A stretch of 64,000 nucleotides of DNA from Mycobacterium gordonae (GCF_017086405.1 NZ_CP070973.1:6542739-6606738); one strand, 5' to 3'; shown: positions 44,163 through 53,370, counted from the first letter of the stretch. Numbers and translations are program-made. Notes: a model not told the origin generated them from the letters alone.

Positions 44163-45569
44163 CTACTTGCCGTCACCGCCCAACGTCCACTGCGGGCCGT
44201 CGGCGGTGTCGGTGACCTCGATGCCGGCCTGTTTGAGCCGATCGCGAATCTCGTCGGCCAACGCCCAGTTGCGTTGTTCCCGGGCCTTCTTCCGATTTTC
44301 GAGTTCGGCCTGAACCAGAACGTCGACAGCCGCCAGCGCGGCCGAGGTCTCGTCGCGAGTCTCCCAGCGCTCGTCCAGCGGGTCACAACCCAGAACGCCC
44401 ATCATCGCGCGAATGGATGCAGCGCTCTTGAGGGCACCTTCGTGATCGCCGGTGTCAAGGGCACGGTTGCCGTCGGCGCGTTTCTGGTGAATCTCCGCCA
44501 GCGCCATCGGCACCGCCAGGTCATCGTCGAGCGCCGCGGCGAACCGGGACGTCCATTCGCCGGGGTATACCGCACCCACCCGGCTGCGCACGCGGTGCAG
44601 GAATTCCTCCACGCCGACATACGCTTTCACCGCGTCCTGCAGCGCGACCTCGGTGTACTCGAGCATCGACCGGTAGTGAGCGCTGCCGAGGTAATAACGA
44701 AGCTCGGCCGGGCGCACCCGCTGCAGCATCGCCGGGATGGCCACCACGTTGCCCAGCGACTTGCTCATCTTCTCGCCGCCCATCGTCACCCAGCCGTTGT
44801 GCAGCCAGAAACGGGCGAACCCGTCCCCGGCCGCGCGGCTCTGGGCGATCTCGTTTTCATGGTGCGGGAAGATCAGATCCATTCCGCCGCAATGGATGTC
44901 GAATTCCGGTCCCAGATAGGTGCGAGCCATCGCCGAACACTCGATGTGCCAGCCCGGCCGTCCCCTTCCCCACGGCGACGGCCAGGACGGCTCGCCGGGC
45001 TTTTCGCCCTTCCACAGGGTGAAGTCACGCTGGTCGCGCTTGCCGGTGGCCACACCCTCGCCCTGGTGCACATCGTCGATGCGGTGACCGGACAGCTGGC
45101 CGTAGTCCGGGTAACTGAGCACATCGAAGTAGACGTCGCCGGCCGCGGGGTAGGCGTGGCCGGTTTCGATCAGGCGTTCCATTAATTCGACCATCTGGGT
45201 GATGTGCCCGGTGGCCCGCGGCTCGGCCGACGGCGGCAGGACGTCGAGAGCGTCGTACGCGGCGGTGAACGCCCGTTCGTGCGTGGCGGCCCACTCCCAC
45301 CAGGGGCGCCCGGCCGCCGCGGCCTTGTTCAAGATCTTGTCGTCGATATCGGTGACGTTGCGGATGAACGCGACGTCATAGCCACGGGCCGTCAGCCAGC
45401 GGCGCAGGATGTCGAAGGCAACGCCGCTGCGGACATGCCCGATGTGTGGAAGTCCCTGCGGGGTGGCACCGCACTGGTAGATGGAGACGTGTCCGGCGCG
45501 CAGCGGCACGAAATCACGGACGGCTCCCGTCGCCGTGTCATGAAGCCGCAATTGGGCACGATCGGTCAC
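44163..45569 (-). CDS. cysS: Cysteinyl-tRNA synthetase
   Basis: A 468-residue class I synthetase starting at GTG 45569. The HIGH motif reads GLPHIGHVRSGVAFD and the KMSKS motif GEKMSKSLGN. Zinc ligands include C33 (YQCGATPQG) and the later CGGMDLIFPHHENE segment. It matches M. tuberculosis cysS1 (Rv3580c). Confidence 0.96.
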   Translation of the reverse strand: MTDRAQLRLHDTATGAVRDFVPLRAGHVSIYQCGATPQGLPHIGHVRSGVAFDILRRWLTARGYDVAFIRNVTDIDDKILNKAAAAGRPWWEWAATHERAFTAAYDALDVLPPSAEPRATGHITQMVELMERLIETGHAYPAAGDVYFDVLSYPDYGQLSGHRIDDVHQGEGVATGKRDQRDFTLWKGEKPGEPSWPSPWGRGRPGWHIECSAMARTYLGPEFDIHCGGMDLIFPHHENEIAQSRAAGDGFARFWLHNGWVTMGGEKMSKSLGNVVAIPAMLQRVRPAELRYYLGSAHYRSMLEYTEVALQDAVKAYVGVEEFLHRVRSRVGAVYPGEWTSRFAAALDDDLAVPMALAEIHQKRADGNRALDTGDHEGALKSAASIRAMMGVLGCDPLDERWETRDETSAALAAVDVLVQAELENRKKAREQRNWALADEIRDRLKQAGIEVTDTADGPQWTLGGDGK

Positions 45570-45617
45570 GACGTGCCAGCTTACTGCCTACACCCGCAGC
45601 ACCCGGGCGGCCGGTGT

Positions 45618-46097
45618 TCATCGGAGCGGAATGACCAGCGCCGTCGCAATCGCTGCCAGGCCTTCGCCACGCCCAGTGAGGCCGAGCCCGTCGGTCGTGG
45701 TAGCCGCCACCGACACCGGTGCGTTGAGTAGGCGGGAGAGCACCGCTTGCGCCTCGTAGCGGCGCCAGCCGATCTTCGGCCGGTTACCGATCACCTGCAC
45801 GGCCGCGTTACCGACCATGAAGCCGCTCTCGGAAAGAAGTTCGACGGCATGGCGCAGCATGTCAGCACCGCTGACGCCCTTCCAGCGGGGGTCGTCGACG
45901 CCGAACACGCCGCCGATGTCGCCCAGACCTGCGGCGGAGAGCACGGCGTCACACAGCGCGTGGACGGCGACGTCGCCGTCGGAGTGCCCGGCACATCCGT
46001 CGGCGCTGGGGAACAGCAGACCCACCAGCCAGCACGGTCGACCCGGCTCAATCGGGTGCACGTCGACACCCATACCGACGCGCGGCATCTGCATCAC
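45618..46097 (-). CDS. ispF: 2-C-methyl-D-erythritol 2,4-cyclodiphosphate synthase
   Basis: A 159-residue enzyme of the MEP isoprenoid pathway. Metal ligands are D12 and H14 in VGMGVDVHPIEPG, and the HSDGDVAVHALCDA segment is present. GTG 46097 gives the family length and a GTGA overlap with ispD; ATG 46094 is an alternative. It follows ispD directly, so two successive MEP steps are co-translated. Confidence 0.95.
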   Translation of the reverse strand: MMQMPRVGMGVDVHPIEPGRPCWLVGLLFPSADGCAGHSDGDVAVHALCDAVLSAAGLGDIGGVFGVDDPRWKGVSGADMLRHAVELLSESGFMVGNAAVQVIGNRPKIGWRRYEAQAVLSRLLNAPVSVAATTTDGLGLTGRGEGLAAIATALVIPLR

Positions 46098-46777
46098 TGC
46101 CGCACTATAGCCTTGGCCAGCAACAAGTCCAGCGGAGTGGTGATCTTGAAGGCCAGTGGATCCCCGTCGACCACCTGGACCTGGCCGCCGATGTGCTCGA
46201 CAAGGGCGGCGTCGTCGGTGAAATCGGTGTCGGTGGCCGTCTGGAAGGCACGCAACAGCACATCGGTGGCGAAGCCCTGCGGTGTCTGCACAGCACGCAG
46301 ACCCGCTCGTTCCGGTGTGCCCAGCACCACCCCGTTGGCGTCGACGGCCTTGACGGTGTCCGATAGCGGCAGGCCCGGAACCACCGCGTCGTGACCGTCC
46401 CGCAGCGCCGCCACGACGCGCACGATCAGCGACGGCGGGGTTAGCGCCCGGGCCGCGTCATGCACCAGGACGAACTCAGGCGCCGAATCGGGCCCCGGGT
46501 CGGTCAATGCCGACAAAGCCAGCCGCACGGACTCCGTGCGGCTGGCTCCGCCGGCCACGATGGTTGCGAGGTGACCCAGGATCAGTTTGGCCTCGTCGGT
46601 TCGGTCCGGAGGGACCGCGACGAAGACGGTATCGACCACGCCGGACGCGCGTAGGCCTGTTACGGCGCGCTCAACCAGGGACTCCCCTTCGAGCTGATAG
46701 AACGCCTTGGGCACCCCGGCAGCCAACCGCCGCCCGGAACCGGCGGCCGGTACGACCGCTACTACTTTGCCGTTCAG
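46094..46777 (-). CDS. ispD: 2-C-methyl-D-erythritol 4-phosphate cytidylyltransferase, apparent CTG start
   Basis: A 227-residue enzyme if read from CTG 46777. The nucleotide-binding motif VVAVVPAAGSGRRLAAGVPK begins about five codons in and is essential. The only ATG/GTG/TTG start in frame nearby (TTG 46726) would delete most of it, and no such start occurs upstream in that frame as far as I read it (into carD, to about 46835). CTG at 46777-46775 overlaps the carD TGA as CTGA, mimicking the usual ATGA coupling. Other motifs are VLVHDAARALTPP and VQTPQGFATDVL. The function is secure; the start is inferred. Confidence 0.9.
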   Translation of the reverse strand: MNGKVVAVVPAAGSGRRLAAGVPKAFYQLEGESLVERAVTGLRASGVVDTVFVAVPPDRTDEAKLILGHLATIVAGGASRTESVRLALSALTDPGPDSAPEFVLVHDAARALTPPSLIVRVVAALRDGHDAVVPGLPLSDTVKAVDANGVVLGTPERAGLRAVQTPQGFATDVLLRAFQTATDTDFTDDAALVEHIGGQVQVVDGDPLAFKITTPLDLLLAKAIVRQ

Positions 46778-47262
46778 GACGCGGCAGCCAGGACCTCGTC
46801 CAGGATGGTGTCGGCCTTGGCTTCGTCGGTGCTCTCCGCCAACGCCAGCTCGCCAACCAGAATCTGCCGTGCCTTAGCCAGCATTCGCTTCTCGCCCGCC
46901 GACAGACCGCGCTCCTGGTCACGACGCCACAGGTCACGCACGACCTCGGCCACCTTGTTCACATCGCCCGAGGCGAGCTTCTCCAAGTTGGCCTTGTAAC
47001 GACGCGACCAGTTGGTGGGTTCTTCGGTGTGCGGGGCACGCAGCACCTGGAAAACCTTGTCCAGGCCTTCCTGGCCGACCACGTCACGGACGCCGACGTA
47101 TTCGGCGTTATCGGCGGGCACTCGAACAGTCAGGTCACCCTGCGCAACTTTCAAGACGAGATACTCTTTTTGTTCCCCTTTAATGGTCCGAGTTTCGATC
47201 GCCTCGACTAACGCAGCACCGTGGTGTGGGTAGACGACGGTGTCACCGACCTTGAAGATCAT
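46774..47262 (-). CDS. carD: RNA polymerase-binding transcription factor CarD
   Basis: A 162-residue CarD, essentially the M. tuberculosis Rv3583c protein. An N-terminal Tudor-like RNAP-interaction domain (FKVGDTVVYPHHGAALVEAI) is followed by a helical DNA-binding domain with the conserved tryptophan in EEPTNWSRRYKANLEKL. It stabilises open complexes at rRNA and other promoters. ATG 47262 has AAAGGGGC upstream. Confidence 0.97.
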   Translation of the reverse strand: MIFKVGDTVVYPHHGAALVEAIETRTIKGEQKEYLVLKVAQGDLTVRVPADNAEYVGVRDVVGQEGLDKVFQVLRAPHTEEPTNWSRRYKANLEKLASGDVNKVAEVVRDLWRRDQERGLSAGEKRMLAKARQILVGELALAESTDEAKADTILDEVLAAAS

Positions 47263-47631
47263 ATGATTCGAGCCCCTTTCGTTAGTTCATTCTAACACGC
47301 CGGGTCACCACGTGTAGATCAACGGTGCAGGTCAGGGGCACGCCACGCGCAACTTAGGGGTTGACAGGCGGGCCCAGACGTGCAGTGGGGTGGCACCGCG
47401 ACCACGACTTGCCCGGCACCGGATGCGCATCCGACCCCCGGGCCGCGGGCCCGGAAGCGCCTGAAAAGACTAGCCGCCCGGACCACTCGATTGCGCCGGG
47501 CGTCCGGCCCGCGTGAGGACAGCCGAAGAACAACACTGGGCATCCCTCCGCTACCGTCAGCGGTGCCTTGCTACTACTCTGCATAGTTGAATTGCGCCTG
47601 AATTGCGACGGGGCCGACCAGGAGGCATTGC
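47263..47631. promoter_or_regulatory. Divergent carD / lpqE intergenic region
   Basis: A 369-bp gap holding the promoters of carD (left side, AT-rich near 47265-47300) and lpqE (right side). A good ribosome site, AGGAGG, precedes the lpqE GTG. I find no convincing gene or strong palindrome in it. Confidence 0.5.
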
Positions 47632-48201
47632 GTGAACCACTCGAACATTCGCCCGCCACTTCGCCTGGCGAAGCTGACCGCCTGGTTGGCCGCCGTCGCG
47701 CTGGCCGTGGTCGCGCTCAGTGGTTGCGGAACCGGGCAGATTTCCCAGACTGCCAACCAGGAGCCCGCCGTCAACGGCAACAGGGTGACAGTCAACAACA
47801 TCGCACTGCGCGACATCCGTATCCAGGCGCCGCAGACCGGCGACTTCCTGCAACCAGGTAAGACCGTCGATCTGGTGCTGGTGGCGGTCAACAACTCACC
47901 GGACGTCAACGACCGGCTCACGGGGATCACCAGTGACATCGGCAACGTGACGGTGTCCGGCGACGCAAAGCTGCCGGCCGGCAAGATGTTGATCGTCGGC
48001 ACTCCGGAGGGCCAGGCCGTGGCTCCGGGACCTGCCGAGGGCAACGGCGCCGCCAAGGCGACCGTCAACTTGACCAAGCCGATCACAAATGGCCTGACCT
48101 ACAAGTTCACCTTCAAGTTCGAGAAGGCCGGTGAGGCGAGCGTGCAGGTGCCGATCTCGGCCGGGCTGTCCCAACCGCGCGAGGGCACTAACCACGCCTG
48201 A
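47632..48201 (+). CDS. lpqE: Lipoprotein LpqE
   Basis: A 189-residue lipoprotein, GTG 47632 with CAGGAGG ten bases upstream. The signal peptide ends in a lipobox VALSGCGTGQ. The mature part is beta-rich and resembles the copper-chaperone-like PCuAC fold only loosely, without its Met/His motif. It matches M. tuberculosis Rv3584. The function is unknown. Confidence 0.9.
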   Translation: MNHSNIRPPLRLAKLTAWLAAVALAVVALSGCGTGQISQTANQEPAVNGNRVTVNNIALRDIRIQAPQTGDFLQPGKTVDLVLVAVNNSPDVNDRLTGITSDIGNVTVSGDAKLPAGKMLIVGTPEGQAVAPGPAEGNGAAKATVNLTKPITNGLTYKFTFKFEKAGEASVQVPISAGLSQPREGTNHA

Positions 48202-48258
48202 CCGGTGGCCCGGCGTTTTTCGACCGCAACTGTCACCGCGTCCCGATACCGTCACGGG

Positions 48259-49677
48259 GTGGCCAACGCGCGATCGCAATACCGCTGTTCGGAGTGCCGT
48301 CACGTAAGCGCGAAGTGGGTTGGGCGCTGCCTGGACTGCGGCAGCTGGGGGACCGTCGAAGAAGTGGCCGTACTGGCCGCTGTCGGCAACGGGAAGCGCT
48401 CGGTGCCGTCCGGCTCGCGGGCGGTGCCGATCAGCGCGGTGGAGCCGAATAAGAGCCGGCATCGCTCGACCGGTGTGGATGAACTCGACCGCGTGCTGGG
48501 CGGCGGCGTGGTTCCCGGGTCCGTGACGCTGCTGGCGGGCGAACCCGGGGTCGGAAAGTCCACGCTGCTGCTCGAAGTCGCCCACTGCTGGGCACAGCGG
48601 GGAGGGCGTGCGCTGTACATATCCGGTGAAGAGTCCGCCGGACAGGTGCGGCTGCGCGCCGATCGGATCGGCTGCGGCGGCGCTGCCTTCGACGAGGTGT
48701 ATCTCGCTGCCGAGTCCGATCTGCACACGGTGCTCGAGCACATCGACACGGTGCGGCCGGCGTTGGTCATCGTCGACTCAGTGCAGACGATGTCCACCAC
48801 CGAGGTCGACGGGGCCGCGGGCGGTGTCACCCAGGTACGCGCCGTCACGGCGGCACTGACGGCCGCCGCCAAGGCCAACGACGTCGCGATGGTTCTCGTC
48901 GGGCACGTCACTAAGGACGGAGCCATCGCCGGACCACGTTCCCTTGAACACCTGGTCGACGTGGTGCTGCACTTCGAGGGTGATCGCAACGGCGCGCTGC
49001 GCATGGTCCGCGGCGTCAAGAACCGATTCGGCGCCGCCGATGAGGTGGGGTGTTTCCTCCTGCACGACAGCGGCATCGAAGGGGTCGCCGATCCGTCGAA
49101 CCTATTTCTGGACCAACGGCCGAATCCGGTCCCGGGCACCGCTATCACGGTGACCCTGGACGGCAAGCGGCCGCTGATCGGCGAGGTGCAGGCCCTGCTG
49201 GCCACCCCTAACGGCGGCTCGCCGCGCCGGGCCGTGAGCGGTATCGATCATTCCCGGGCAGCCATGATCACCGCAGTGCTGGAAAAACACGCCGGCCTGC
49301 GCCTCGCCGTCAACGACATCTACCTGGCCACCGTGGGTGGCATGCGGTTGACCGACCCCTCTTCGGACCTCGCGGTGGCCACCGCGCTGGCCTCCGCGTA
49401 CGCGAACCTGGCGCTGCCCACGACCGCGGTGATGATCGGTGAGGTGGGCTTGGCGGGCGATCTGCGCCGGGTGCACGGCATGGACCGGCGGCTGGCCGAG
49501 GCCGCCCGACAGGGCTTCACCATCGCGCTGGTCCCGCCGGGTTGCAAGGCGATTCCCGCGGGTCTGCGCGCCCTGAGCGCGTCCACCCTTGGCGAGGCCC
49601 TGCAGCACCTGGCAGGCATCGCCGATTACCGCAGCGCCACCGAAGTGGAATTGCATCGCCTCGACAGCCCCCGGTAG
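48259..49677 (+). CDS. radA: DNA repair protein RadA
   Basis: A 472-residue RadA/Sms. It has a zinc finger CSECRHVSAKWVGRCLDC, Walker A GEPGVGKST, the RadA-specific KNRFGAADEVGCF motif and a C-terminal Lon-like domain (GEVGLAGDLRRV). GTG 48259 gives VANARSQYRC, matching the M. tuberculosis start; in-frame GTG 48205 would add 18 residues without similarity. It acts in branch migration during recombination. Confidence 0.95.
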   Translation: MANARSQYRCSECRHVSAKWVGRCLDCGSWGTVEEVAVLAAVGNGKRSVPSGSRAVPISAVEPNKSRHRSTGVDELDRVLGGGVVPGSVTLLAGEPGVGKSTLLLEVAHCWAQRGGRALYISGEESAGQVRLRADRIGCGGAAFDEVYLAAESDLHTVLEHIDTVRPALVIVDSVQTMSTTEVDGAAGGVTQVRAVTAALTAAAKANDVAMVLVGHVTKDGAIAGPRSLEHLVDVVLHFEGDRNGALRMVRGVKNRFGAADEVGCFLLHDSGIEGVADPSNLFLDQRPNPVPGTAITVTLDGKRPLIGEVQALLATPNGGSPRRAVSGIDHSRAAMITAVLEKHAGLRLAVNDIYLATVGGMRLTDPSSDLAVATALASAYANLALPTTAVMIGEVGLAGDLRRVHGMDRRLAEAARQGFTIALVPPGCKAIPAGLRALSASTLGEALQHLAGIADYRSATEVELHRLDSPR

Positions 49678-49707
49678 GGGTCCCGTTGCCCGGCCGGCCA
49701 TAGCAGA

Positions 49708-50784
49708 ATGCTCGCTGTGACACGTCCGACCCTGCGTGAGGCCGTCGCCCGACTGGCTCCCGGCACCGGGCTGCGTGACGGCCTCGAACGCATCCTGCGC
49801 GGCCGCACCGGCGCCCTGATAGTGCTCGGGCACGACGAGAACGTGGAAGCAATCTGCGACGGCGGCTTCCCGCTCGACGTCCGGTATGCGCCGACCCGGT
49901 TGCGGGAGCTGTCGAAGATGGACGGCGCCGTGGTCCTGTCGACCGACGGCAGCCGCATCGTGCGGGCCAACGTGCAATTGGTGCCGGACCCCTCGATACC
50001 CACCGACGAATCGGGAACCCGGCACCGCTCCGCCGAGCGGGCAGCGATCCAAACCGGCTACCCGGTCATCTCGGTCAGTCACTCGATGAACATCGTGACC
50101 GTCTACGTGGGCGGTGAGCGCCATGTGCTGACCGACTCCGCGACCATCCTGTCGCGGGCGAATCAGGCCATCGCCACCCTGGAGCGGTACAAGACCCGGC
50201 TCGACGAAGTCAGTCGTCAGCTATCGCGTGCCGAGATCGAGGACTTCGTCACGCTGCGCGACGTGATGACGGTGGTGCAACGCCTCGAACTGGTCCGCCG
50301 CATCGGACTGGCGATCGACTACGACGCCGTCGAACTGGGCACCGACGGTCGCCAGCTTCGGCTACAGCAGGAGGAACTCCTGGGCGGCAACGACATCGCC
50401 CGTGAGTTGATCGTGCGCGACTACCACGCCCATCCCGAGCCGCCGTCCACGGCGCAGATCGGCGAAACGCTGAACGAGCTGGACGGCCTGTCCGACACCG
50501 AGCTGCTCGATTTCACTTCCCTTGCCAAGGTGTTCGGCTACCCGACGACGGCTGAGGCCCAGGACTCGGCGTTGAGCCCGCGTGGCTACCGTGCGATGGC
50601 CGGAATTCCGCGACTGCAATTCGCCCACGTGGACCTGCTGGTGCGTGCGTTCGGGACGCTGCAGGGGCTACTGGCCGCCAGCGCCAACGACCTGCAATCC
50701 GTCGACGGCATCGGCGCCATGTGGGCCCGCCACGTGCGCGAGGGGCTATCCCAGCTGGCCGAATCGACGCTGACGGATCACTGA
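49708..50784 (+). CDS. disA: Diadenylate cyclase DisA (c-di-AMP synthase)
   Basis: A 358-residue octameric DNA-scanning protein that makes c-di-AMP from two ATP. The catalytic motifs DGA (KMDGAVVLS) and RHR (GTRHRSAERAA) are intact, and the C-terminal helix-hairpin-helix (LQSVDGIGAMWARHVRE) binds branched DNA. The radA-disA pairing matches many bacteria, where RadA inhibits DisA. The length equals the M. tuberculosis protein. Confidence 0.97.
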   Translation: MLAVTRPTLREAVARLAPGTGLRDGLERILRGRTGALIVLGHDENVEAICDGGFPLDVRYAPTRLRELSKMDGAVVLSTDGSRIVRANVQLVPDPSIPTDESGTRHRSAERAAIQTGYPVISVSHSMNIVTVYVGGERHVLTDSATILSRANQAIATLERYKTRLDEVSRQLSRAEIEDFVTLRDVMTVVQRLELVRRIGLAIDYDAVELGTDGRQLRLQQEELLGGNDIARELIVRDYHAHPEPPSTAQIGETLNELDGLSDTELLDFTSLAKVFGYPTTAEAQDSALSPRGYRAMAGIPRLQFAHVDLLVRAFGTLQGLLAASANDLQSVDGIGAMWARHVREGLSQLAESTLTDH

Positions 50785-50811
50785 CCGCGACGACGGGATT
50801 ACTGGCTGGTT

Positions 50812-51636
50812 CTAATTCCCCTGCGCGGGCGGCGCCTCCGGCGGCGGCGCGAGCGCCGGCCCGGGGGCGGGCGCCGGACCCGGCGGCTGCGGCGGCTGGT
50901 TGAGGACGAACGGGAGCGGCTGCGAGCGCAGGTTGCCGAGCTGGACGACCAGGTTGTAGGTGCCCGGCCCAATCGCCGGCCGGGGTAGCGGGCACTTCGG
51001 CGCCGAACCCATCCCCGTCCAGGTCACCGCGGTGGTGACCTGCTCGCCCGGGGTGAAAGTCTTGACCAGGGTCTCGTTCGACGGCGCGCAGTCCAGATTG
51101 GACCACAGCCGCTTGTTGTCCAGCGAGTACACGTAGGCGGCCAGCACCGCGGCGCCGACGTCCCGCTTGCAGGACACCAGGCCGATGTTGGTGACCACCA
51201 TGGTGAATTTCGGCTGGTCGCCGATGTAGTACTGAGGTGAGTTGGTCAAGCCCTTGACGGCCAGCGTCGCATCGGGGCAGTCGTCGCCGTCCTTGAGCAC
51301 CGGCGGCGGTTGGACCGCGGCGGTCGGTGTGGCCGACTCTGGATTCAGCACGCCCGGCGGCGCGCCGGGGGCCGGAGCCTCGGTTTGCCCGGCGGGCTGC
51401 TGCGTTGCCGGCGCTTGCGGAGCGTCGGAGCCGGGATGACTCTGAGCGGAGGCGGGCTTTGCGCCAGGTTTGGCCCCGGCGTTGCTACTGACGAGAGCGA
51501 TGACGGTGGCCACCACGATCCCGATCACCACAACCGCGATACCCAGGGCTAGTCCCCTGCGCCGCCAGTAGATCTCGGTCGGTAGCGGGCCACGCGGTTC
51601 CAGATCCAGCACATTTCCACGGTAGGACCAGGTCAC
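50812..51636 (-). CDS. Membrane-anchored Pro-rich protein (Rv3587c-like)
   Basis: A 274-residue protein starting at GTG 51636. It has a short cytoplasmic head, one membrane helix (LGIAVVVIGIVVATVIALVS), a Pro/Ala linker and an extracytoplasmic beta domain (PQYYIGDQPKFTMVVTNIGL) with four cysteines. A second Pro-rich tail ends it. It matches M. tuberculosis Rv3587c. The extracytoplasmic domain looks Ig-like; the function is unknown. Confidence 0.85.
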   Translation of the reverse strand: MTWSYRGNVLDLEPRGPLPTEIYWRRRGLALGIAVVVIGIVVATVIALVSSNAGAKPGAKPASAQSHPGSDAPQAPATQQPAGQTEAPAPGAPPGVLNPESATPTAAVQPPPVLKDGDDCPDATLAVKGLTNSPQYYIGDQPKFTMVVTNIGLVSCKRDVGAAVLAAYVYSLDNKRLWSNLDCAPSNETLVKTFTPGEQVTTAVTWTGMGSAPKCPLPRPAIGPGTYNLVVQLGNLRSQPLPFVLNQPPQPPGPAPAPGPALAPPPEAPPAQGN

Positions 51637-51702
51637 GCATCCTCGTCTGACCCGCCTCGGCGTGTCGCCGAGTTTGCTGGACAGTCCACGTGTTAGGACC
51701 TG

Positions 51703-52344
51703 CTAGACCGCTTGTTCCTGCGGAGCCTGTTCGCCGATGTCGCCGATGTGGTCGACCAGTTCCGCCTTGCCCTCGGCGAGCTGATAGGTGACGCCGGCCA
51801 GCGCCAGGGTGCCACGGGTCACGCGGTCCGCGATCGCCGACGAACGCGTCATGAGCTGCTTCAACGTCTCACTGACGTGCCGTTCTTCGAACTCGTCGAC
51901 CCGGCTCAGGCCGTCCCGGCGCCCCGCCAGGATCGACGGCACCACCCGTTCCACTACGTCGCGGATGAAACCGCCCGGTATGGCGCCGTCGTCGAGCGCG
52001 TCGATGGTGGCTTTCACGGCACCGCAGCTGTTGTGGCCGAGCACCACGATCAACGGAACGTTCAGCACCGCGACCGCGTACTCGATGGAGCCCAGCACGG
52101 CCGTATCGATGGCCTGACCGGCGGTGCGAACCACGAACACGTCGCCGAGGCCCTGATCGAAAATCAGTTCGGCGGCCACTCGACTGTCCGCGCACCCGAA
52201 GATGACAGCGGTCGGGGTCTGGCCCCCGGCCAGGCTGGTTCGGTGGTCGACGCTCTGGCTGGGATGGGCGGGCTTGCCCGCGACGAATCGCTCGTTACCC
52301 TCTTTGAGTGCTTTCCAGGCGCTTATCGGGTTGCTGTTCGGCAT
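51703..52344 (-). CDS. canB: Beta-carbonic anhydrase CanB
   Basis: A 213-residue zinc enzyme interconverting CO2 and bicarbonate. The zinc ligands C51, H104 and C107 and the D53-R55 dyad are in FGCADSR and VVLGHNSCGAV. It is close to M. tuberculosis CanB (Rv3588c). ATG 52344 matches the family N-terminus (MPNSNPISAWKALKEGNERF); the longer open frame reading into mutY is spurious. Its ATG and the mutY ATG overlap on opposite strands. It is a paralogue of the degenerate protein at 57842-58456. Confidence 0.95.
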   Translation of the reverse strand: MPNSNPISAWKALKEGNERFVAGKPAHPSQSVDHRTSLAGGQTPTAVIFGCADSRVAAELIFDQGLGDVFVVRTAGQAIDTAVLGSIEYAVAVLNVPLIVVLGHNSCGAVKATIDALDDGAIPGGFIRDVVERVVPSILAGRRDGLSRVDEFEERHVSETLKQLMTRSSAIADRVTRGTLALAGVTYQLAEGKAELVDHIGDIGEQAPQEQAV

Positions 52345-53254
52345 GCCAGCTATTGTGCCGGAACGGCCGGTGATCGGCCCAGTACACATACCAGCCACCA
52401 ATCTTGTCGCCTGGTATGAACGGTCGCGGCGGGATCTGCCGTGGCGCCAGCCCGGGGTCAGTGCGTGGCAGATTCTGGTCAGCGAATTCATGCTGCAACA
52501 GACGCCGGTGTCGCGAGTGCTGCCGGTCTGGACGGAGTGGGTGGACCGCTGGCCGACTCCGTCGGCGACGGCCGCGGCCAGCGCCGCGGACGTGTTGCGG
52601 GCCTGGGGCAAGTTGGGCTATCCGCGTCGCGCGAAACGTCTGCACGAGTGCGCTGTCGTCATCGCCCGCGACCACGGTGACGTCGTCCCGGACGATGTGG
52701 ACACGTTGCTGACGTTGCCAGGTGTCGGTAGCTACACAGCTCGGGCCGTAGCATGCTTCGCCTATCGACAGCGAGTTCCTGTGGTGGACACCAATGTTCG
52801 GCGCGTGGTGGCCCGTGCCGTTCACGGCAGGGCCGACGCGGGCAACCCGTCGGCCACCCGCGATCACGCCGACGTCGAGGCTCTGCTGCCGAAAGGCGCT
52901 GTAGCACCTACTTTTTCGGTTGCACTGATGGAACTCGGTGCAACCGTTTGCACCGCGCGAACACCCAGGTGCGGCCTGTGTCCGCTGGAGAACTGCGCCT
53001 GGCGCGAGGCGGGTTTCCCGGCCGGCGACGGGCCGCCGCGGCGGGCCCAGACCTACGCCGGCACCGACCGGCAAGTTCGTGGTCGATTACTTGATGTGTT
53101 GCGCAACAACACCTCTCCGGTCACTCGCGCCCAGCTGGATATCGCCTGGCTGACCGATAACGCCCAGCGCGACCGAGCGCTTTACTCGCTACTGATCGAC
53201 GGTCTGGTAACACAGACTGCCGACGGGCGGTTTGCGCTGGGCGGAGAAGGATAG
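52343..53254 (+). CDS. mutY: Adenine DNA glycosylase MutY
   Basis: A 303-residue glycosylase removing adenine opposite 8-oxoguanine. It has the catalytic glutamate in SEFMLQQTP, the helix-hairpin-helix LPGVGSYTARAV, the catalytic Asp in VVDTNVRRV, and a [4Fe-4S] cluster in CTARTPRCGLCPLENC. ATG 52343 (MPAIVPERPV) matches the M. tuberculosis length; the open frame upstream is inside canB. Confidence 0.95.
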   Translation: MPAIVPERPVIGPVHIPATNLVAWYERSRRDLPWRQPGVSAWQILVSEFMLQQTPVSRVLPVWTEWVDRWPTPSATAAASAADVLRAWGKLGYPRRAKRLHECAVVIARDHGDVVPDDVDTLLTLPGVGSYTARAVACFAYRQRVPVVDTNVRRVVARAVHGRADAGNPSATRDHADVEALLPKGAVAPTFSVALMELGATVCTARTPRCGLCPLENCAWREAGFPAGDGPPRRAQTYAGTDRQVRGRLLDVLRNNTSPVTRAQLDIAWLTDNAQRDRALYSLLIDGLVTQTADGRFALGGEG

Positions 53255-53268
53255 CAGAAGGCGTTTAT

Positions 53269-53346
53269 ACGAAATTTATTTCGTGAGACTTGACAGATGT
53301 ATTTTGTCTCGCGTAATTTCTCTCGCATGAACACGGGAGATTTCGT
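53269..53346 (+). promoter_or_regulatory. Promoter and repeat elements of the DAB operon
   Basis: A TTGACA -35 at 53290-53295 and TAATTT at 53314-53319 (18-bp spacing) form a sigma-A-like promoter about 50 bp before dabB. It is framed by the palindrome ACGAAAT-TT-ATTTCGT (53269-53284), a GAGAC/GTCTC pair (53285-53289, 53306-53310) spanning the -35, and a further ATTTCGT (53340-53346). These look like regulator half-sites. Confidence 0.55.
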
Positions 53347-53370
53347 AGCACCCACGGGTGGTGATCACCA

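Noticed and set aside
48205..48258. Upstream GTG start for radA
   Set aside because: The extra 18 residues have no family similarity; GTG 48259 matches the known N-terminus.
52345..52611. N-terminal extension of canB
   Set aside because: It lies antisense to conserved mutY sequence and has no carbonic anhydrase similarity.
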